Assembly (NCBI GenBank): GCA_009924885.1 | Contig: RFQS01000014.1 | Location: 1 to 18,060 of the forward strand | Direction of reading: 5' to 3' | DNA: 18,060 nucleotides | From: Pseudomonadota bacterium | GTDB lineage: Bacteria > Cyanobacteriota > Vampirovibrionia > LMEP-6097 | Part shown: in pieces, positions 14,015-18,060 of the stretch | Position numbering within the stretch: the first letter of the stretch is position 1 | Layout of the letters: every line of letters starts with the position of its first letter | Notes under the pieces: generated by a model | The model's input: only the letters and a program-made list of their open reading frames with translations | The model's database searches: none | Told to the model about the DNA's origin: nothing | Translations under genes and position numbers: made by a program

Positions 14015-14045
14015 TTTAAAGTCAAAATAAGTCAATAAAACTGCT

Positions 14046-14837
14046 ATGGAAAGAGCATTAAATACTGCCGCAACAGGCATGCAAGCCCAGCAAACAAATA
14101 TAGATATAATTTCAAACAATCTGGCGAATATTAACACCACAGCCTATAAAAAAGCTCAGGCTCATTTCAGTACTTTATTTTCACAGGTACTCACAGCACC
14201 AGGCGCCGTCTTATCAGACGGCAGAACCAGCCCAAATGGCGTACAAGTAGGATTAGGAGTAGAACTCAGCTCAACCGATAAATCTTTCGGGATGGGTAGT
14301 TTAAACAACACCAATGACCCACTGGATGTAGCGATAGAAGGAGAAGGCTTCCTACAAGTAGTCAATCCAGACGGAAATATAGTTTACACAAGAGATGGAA
14401 ATTTACAGATAGATGGTCAAACTGGTGAATTACTTAGCAGCCAAGGCTATGGTCTCTTCCCAAGCATCAATCTAGGAAACAATGTTCAAGAAATTAGAAT
14501 GCAACGTGATGGCACCATCTCAGTCGTAAGAGGTGGCAGCGCAGAAGAAGAAGTTGTCGGTAATTTAAGAATAGCCAAATTCACAAATAATGCAGGACTC
14601 ATGGAGTTATCACAAAACCTCTACAAAGAAACTAACGCAAGTGGCAATCCCCAAGAGGGCAGCCCTGGTGAATCAGGCTTCGGTTCAATCAGGCAAAAAT
14701 TTCTAGAATTAAGCAATGTTAAAGTAGTCGAAGAAGTAGTTAACATGATCACCGCTCAGAGAGCCTACGAAGCCAATAGTAATGCCATCAAAGCTTCTAG
14801 TGAAATGCTTCAGCAAGCAAACAATCTAGTTAATTAA
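14046..14837 (+). CDS. flgG: Flagellar distal rod protein FlgG
   Basis: The product forms the distal rod of the flagellar basal body that crosses the periplasm. The 263-residue protein is full length for the family. The N-terminal rod/hook motif NNLANINTTAYKK is at 24-36, the central FlgF/FlgG-type domain contains NDPLDVAIEGEGFLQV, and the C-terminal helix ends with EVVNMITAQRAYEANSNAI, the classic rod/hook C-terminal signature. FlgF is also possible, but 263 residues with PNGVQVGLGVE and GNPQEGSPGE fits FlgG better. The ATG at 14046 has no clear Shine-Dalgarno sequence. flgA follows 28 bp downstream, so this is a small flagellar operon. Confidence 0.93.
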   Translation: MERALNTAATGMQAQQTNIDIISNNLANINTTAYKKAQAHFSTLFSQVLTAPGAVLSDGRTSPNGVQVGLGVELSSTDKSFGMGSLNNTNDPLDVAIEGEGFLQVVNPDGNIVYTRDGNLQIDGQTGELLSSQGYGLFPSINLGNNVQEIRMQRDGTISVVRGGSAEEEVVGNLRIAKFTNNAGLMELSQNLYKETNASGNPQEGSPGESGFGSIRQKFLELSNVKVVEEVVNMITAQRAYEANSNAIKASSEMLQQANNLVN

Positions 14838-14865
14838 TAAATTTTACGGGCATTTAATAGAGTAG

Positions 14866-15684
14866 ATGCCTCAAAGAAAAAAAAATAAAAAGACTAAATG
14901 GTTTTATTTTCAAGTTATAAATCTTAGTTTAGTTTTTTCTTGCATTATATTATTTGGCCTCAGCATTAATGCAGAAGAGGCTTCTGCGAATCCCAGTGCG
15001 GTAATTCCTACTGCTCCAAGCATCCCTGAAACGGCAACACCACCTGTCAATCAGGACACTTCACCATTTTGGTTAAATTTAAGACCCAAAATACTTGAAT
15101 ATTTAAATAAGAATATCAACGCAAATATCTTTAAATATGAATTAGTTGGCCCAACGATGCCAATGAAAAAATTTATAGGAAATGTACCAAACGCGGTAGT
15201 AACCATCTCTGGCTTCAACCCTAATTCTAAAAGCGACATGCAAACCATTATCGCGAAAGCCGCAAATGGAGAAGTAATTAGCATACACATCAAACTCGCT
15301 AAATATAGAAATATTCTTATCAGTAAAAAAAACCATGAGCCAAATGAAGTACTCTCTACAGCAAATTTTCAAAGTGAAAAAAGAACAATCCCCCCACGTG
15401 ACTATGATCTATACGTAGATCCACCTTTCGGCAGCGTCACTATTAACACTAAATTAGCTACTGGTAGCCCACTTAAAAGAAACATGCTGACACAACAAAA
15501 AATAGTTAAAAGTGGCGACTATGTGCGTGTAATCAATGAATCTCAACATCTAAAACTAGAGTTTCGTTGCCAAGCAATTACGAGTGGAACTATTGGTAGC
15601 ATTATCACGGTCAGATGTCCCGATATCAACAAAGCATCAGTGAAGGCTAAGGTAGAGGATTTAGGCCTAGCAAGATTGCTATAA
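14866..15684 (+). CDS. flgA: Flagellar P-ring assembly chaperone FlgA
   Basis: This is a periplasmic SAF-domain chaperone needed to assemble the FlgI P-ring. The 272-residue protein begins with a charged stretch and a hydrophobic signal segment at about 12-34, ending near NAEE. A Pro/Thr-rich linker follows (about 40-65), then a beta-rich part. The C-terminal SAF domain shows TGSPLKRNML, VKSGDYVRVINES and SGTIGSIITVRCPDINKASVKAKVEDLG, which fit the FlgA pattern of loop and end strands. Overall similarity to well-known FlgA is low, so the call rests on that domain and on position after flgG. Presence of FlgA implies a P-ring and hence an outer membrane. ychF follows after 9 bp. Confidence 0.83.
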   Translation: MPQRKKNKKTKWFYFQVINLSLVFSCIILFGLSINAEEASANPSAVIPTAPSIPETATPPVNQDTSPFWLNLRPKILEYLNKNINANIFKYELVGPTMPMKKFIGNVPNAVVTISGFNPNSKSDMQTIIAKAANGEVISIHIKLAKYRNILISKKNHEPNEVLSTANFQSEKRTIPPRDYDLYVDPPFGSVTINTKLATGSPLKRNMLTQQKIVKSGDYVRVINESQHLKLEFRCQAITSGTIGSIITVRCPDINKASVKAKVEDLGLARLL

Positions 15685-15693
15685 TCTGGTTTG

Positions 15694-16791
15694 ATGTTAA
15701 AAGCGGGTATCGTAGGCTTACCAAATGTAGGCAAATCAACACTATTTAATGCTCTCAGCAACAATGAAACGGCTGAAGCTGCAAATTATCCTTTTTGTAC
15801 CATAGAGCCAAACACTGCAATGGTAATAGTTCCAGACTCTAGACTTAAAGAATTACAGATATTAGTTAATGGTCAAAGAACAGTTCCAGCAGTTATCGAA
15901 TTTGTTGATATCGCAGGATTAGTCAAAGGAGCTAGTCAGGGAGAAGGACTTGGAAATAAATTCTTATCGAATATAAAAGAAACTGATCTTATAGTCCATG
16001 TTGTAAGGTGCTTTGATGACCCTAATGTTATTCACGTCGCAGGGAAAGTAGACCCAGTAGATGATATTAGCCTTATAAATACTGAGCTTGCTATTTCAGA
16101 TTTAGATTTAGTCGAAAAATGCAGAGAAAAATATTCAAAAAAACTCAGAACTGGTGAAAAAGAGATAATCGAAATAGATGCAATATTTGAAAAAATACTC
16201 CCTTTCTTACAAGAAGGTCTACCAGCTAAAGCCGCTAATCTCAGTGAAGAGGAGAAATTTAAAATTAAATCCTATGGTTTGCTCACCTTAAAAAAAGTTA
16301 TATATGCAGCGAACGTTTCAGAAGCAGATATCGCTAAAGATACTAATGAATACGTGGACAAAGTCCGTAAAATCGCAGAAGAAGAAGCCTGCGGCCTAGT
16401 AATGATCTGCGCTAATGCTGAGGCACAGCTTATTGGACTAGGAGACGAAGAGAAAGATGAATTTTTAAAAGAACTAGGCGTCAAAGAGATGGGCTTGAAA
16501 AAACTTATCAAAGAGACATACAGACTACTTGGGCTTCAAACTTATTTTACAGCTGGTGAGAAGGAAGTCAGAGCTTGGACTATAGACATCGGGGATAAAG
16601 CTCCTAGAGCAGCAAGTAAAATACATACTGACTTTGAAAGGGGCTTCATTAAAGCAGAAGTCATCTCCTATAATGATTTCATTCAATGCAAAGGCAGAGT
16701 TGCAGCACGTAGTTCAGGAAAGGCTCGCGATGAAGGAAAAGAATACGTAGTGCAGGATGGGGATGTAATAGAGTTTAAATTCAACGTCTAA
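15694..16791 (+). CDS. ychF: Redox-regulated ATPase YchF (Obg-type)
   Basis: This universal ribosome-associated P-loop protein binds ATP rather than GTP. Of its 365 residues, the P-loop GLPNVGKST is at 8-16, NYPFCTIEPN at 31-40, and DIAGLVKGASQGEGLGNKFL spans the switch region. ICANAEAQ takes the place of the usual nucleotide-specificity motif, which fits the ATP-binding variant. The C-terminal TGS domain closes with GRVAARSSGKARDEGKEYVVQDGDVIEF. ATG 15694 is preferred over a TTG at 15691 because family members begin MxxKxGIVG. It follows flgA by 9 bp on the same strand and may be co-transcribed. Confidence 0.97.
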   Translation: MLKAGIVGLPNVGKSTLFNALSNNETAEAANYPFCTIEPNTAMVIVPDSRLKELQILVNGQRTVPAVIEFVDIAGLVKGASQGEGLGNKFLSNIKETDLIVHVVRCFDDPNVIHVAGKVDPVDDISLINTELAISDLDLVEKCREKYSKKLRTGEKEIIEIDAIFEKILPFLQEGLPAKAANLSEEEKFKIKSYGLLTLKKVIYAANVSEADIAKDTNEYVDKVRKIAEEEACGLVMICANAEAQLIGLGDEEKDEFLKELGVKEMGLKKLIKETYRLLGLQTYFTAGEKEVRAWTIDIGDKAPRAASKIHTDFERGFIKAEVISYNDFIQCKGRVAARSSGKARDEGKEYVVQDGDVIEFKFNV

Positions 16792-16818
16792 TAAAATGAT
16801 AAAATTATAGCCGTGGTA

Positions 16819-17910
16819 ATGACCGAAGATTTTTACGAGCTTTTAGGTGTTAATAAAACTGCTGATGAAGCAGAACTTAAGTCTGCTTATAAAAAAGCTG
16901 CACGTAAATTTCACCCAGATAATGCAGAAACAGGAAATGAAGAGCTTTTCAAAAAAGTAGGCGCCGCCTATGAAGTTCTAAAAGATCCTCAGAAAAGACA
17001 GATTTATGACCAGTACGGAGCGGAAGGCTTAAAAGGAGCTGGTGGCTTTAGTGGTGCTGGAGCGGAAGGCTTCGGTGGCTTTGAAGATTTAGGGGATATT
17101 TTTTCTAGCTTCTTTGGTGGTGGTTTCAGTGGCGGTGGTGCTAAAGCACAGAATCGTCCGACTAAAGGACAAGATCATGAAGTTAGCATTCAGATAGACT
17201 TTATGGATGCGATAGAAGATAAAGCTAAAAAAATCAGACTTAATCCTCTTGATTTATGTAAATCCTGCAATGGTAAAGGTGCCGAGAACCCTAGCGACGT
17301 TAGTACCTGTGGCACCTGTAATGGAGCGGGTCAGGTAATGAGCCTTCAGAATACTATATTCGGACAAGTCAGACAAACTAGTACTTGCCCAAGCTGCCAT
17401 GGCAGTGGGAAATTCATCAAGAACCCTTGCAAGGCTTGTAATGGACGTGGCTATAAACGTGAAACAAAAGAAATAGAGGTTACTATTCCTGCTGGAATCA
17501 ATGATGGTACGACCATGAGATTGTCTGGGCAGGGGGATGTTGGCAAAAATGGTGGTCCTCGCGGTGATATTTATTTAGTAGTAAGAGTGCGCTCTCACGA
17601 TAAATTTAAACGTGATGGAGCAGATATATACTCCACAGTAAAAGTAGGTTTTGCCGAAGCTGCCTTAGGGCATGAACTAGAAGTACCGACCATCTACGGC
17701 GAACAGAAGCTTAAAATCAAGCCGGGTACCCAATCGCATGAAGTCTACACCATAAAAGAAGCAGGGATGCCTGTAATTAATCGTAAAAATCGCAAAGGTG
17801 ATCAATACGTTAATGTAGAAGTCGTAATACCGAACAACCTATCTAAAGAAGAGAAAAAACTTTTAGAGGAATTCCAAAAGCTGCGGCGGGACAAAGATAT
17901 AAAAGTCTAA
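16819..17910 (+). CDS. dnaJ: Chaperone protein DnaJ
   Basis: This is the Hsp40 co-chaperone that stimulates DnaK ATP hydrolysis and binds unfolded proteins. The 363-residue protein is a complete type I DnaJ: a J domain with HPD at 32-34, a Gly/Phe-rich linker at about 72-110, and four zinc-binding CxxCxGxG repeats beginning near residue 147 (CKSCNGKG, CGTCNGAG, CPSCHGSG, CKACNGRG). C-terminal substrate-binding domains follow. The J domain is immediately recognisable as FYELLGVNKTADEAELKSAY. ATG 16819 is chosen over GTG 16813, two codons earlier; neither has a clear Shine-Dalgarno sequence. dnaK and grpE are not within the window. Confidence 0.97.
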   Translation: MTEDFYELLGVNKTADEAELKSAYKKAARKFHPDNAETGNEELFKKVGAAYEVLKDPQKRQIYDQYGAEGLKGAGGFSGAGAEGFGGFEDLGDIFSSFFGGGFSGGGAKAQNRPTKGQDHEVSIQIDFMDAIEDKAKKIRLNPLDLCKSCNGKGAENPSDVSTCGTCNGAGQVMSLQNTIFGQVRQTSTCPSCHGSGKFIKNPCKACNGRGYKRETKEIEVTIPAGINDGTTMRLSGQGDVGKNGGPRGDIYLVVRVRSHDKFKRDGADIYSTVKVGFAEAALGHELEVPTIYGEQKLKIKPGTQSHEVYTIKEAGMPVINRKNRKGDQYVNVEVVIPNNLSKEEKKLLEEFQKLRRDKDIKV

Positions 17911-17928
17911 TTCACTGGAATCCTTTCT

Positions 17929-18006
17929 GTGCCTGTAGTTCAACCGGATAGAATATCGGTCTCCGAAGCCGAAGGATTGGGGGTTCGATTCCCCCCAGGC
18001 ACACCA
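17929..18006 (+). tRNA. tRNA-Arg (anticodon CCG)
   Basis: A full cloverleaf can be drawn. The acceptor GTGCCTG pairs with CAGGCAC, the D stem GTTC pairs with GAAT, and the anticodon stem TCGGT/GCCGA holds the loop CTCCGAA with anticodon CCG reading CGG. The T stem GGGGG/CCCCC holds TTCGATT. Discriminator A and an encoded CCA close the gene. Confidence 0.95.
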
Positions 18007-18060
18007 TTTTATTCATCTCATTCATAACAATATCTGGGGGCAATCGAACCCCACGGGGTT

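Noticed and set aside
1..18060. CRISPR array or prophage
   Set aside because: No regularly spaced direct repeats, cas genes, integrase or phage structural genes were seen.

Overview
The window comes from a low-GC, flagellated, diderm bacterium. Evidence for an outer membrane is an LPS heptose-pathway enzyme (HldE-type adenylyltransferase), a CDP-glucose synthase for O-antigen sugars, and FlgA, the chaperone for the flagellar P-ring. RpoD, DnaJ, FlgG and a bacterial tRNA confirm Bacteria. I cannot place it further; a non-photosynthetic relative of Cyanobacteria (Melainabacteria type) is only a guess. No gene-free gap exceeds about 180 bp.

Layout. 1-1837 (+): the C-terminal end of an O-GlcNAc-transferase-like glycosyltransferase, then rfbF. 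1957-3468 (+): a divergent chaperonin whose motifs are those of archaeal/eukaryotic group II chaperonins, not GroEL. 3466-3644: two palindromic repeats. 3645-5809 (-): feoB and feoA behind a strong sigma-70 promoter and a perfect Fur-type palindrome. 5983-9933 (+): a small Cys-containing unknown protein, then a tight overlapping run hldE(adenylyltransferase)-batD-batE-hisH. 9980-13256 (-): pyrH, rpoD, ahcY. 13323-13894 (-): a MazE/MazF-like toxin-antitoxin pair with its own promoter. 14046-17910 (+): flgG, flgA, ychF, dnaJ. 17929-18006 (+): tRNA-Arg(CCG).

The most unusual structure is a dispersed family of about 125-bp palindromic elements. Full copies lie at 3466-3590 and 10724-10846. A partial copy at 8027-8098 lies in frame inside batD on the opposite strand, a half copy lies at 9934-9976, and short related hairpins lie at 3600-3638 and 6741-6768 (the latter also inside batD). 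All three long copies share an identical 34-nt core. Their terminal arms differ between copies, but each full copy keeps its own arms complementary, and a 5-bp apical stem is kept in all three. The strand read by batD is open in the same frame in the other two copies. This resembles the Rickettsia palindromic elements, which insert into protein-coding genes, but the sequence is not one I recognise.

Functionally the window mixes surface-glycan genes, ferrous iron uptake, stress or folding factors (chaperonin, DnaJ, Bat proteins), core housekeeping genes and flagellar basal-body genes. Apart from feoAB, batDE, mazEF and flgGA, neighbouring genes have no obvious shared pathway.
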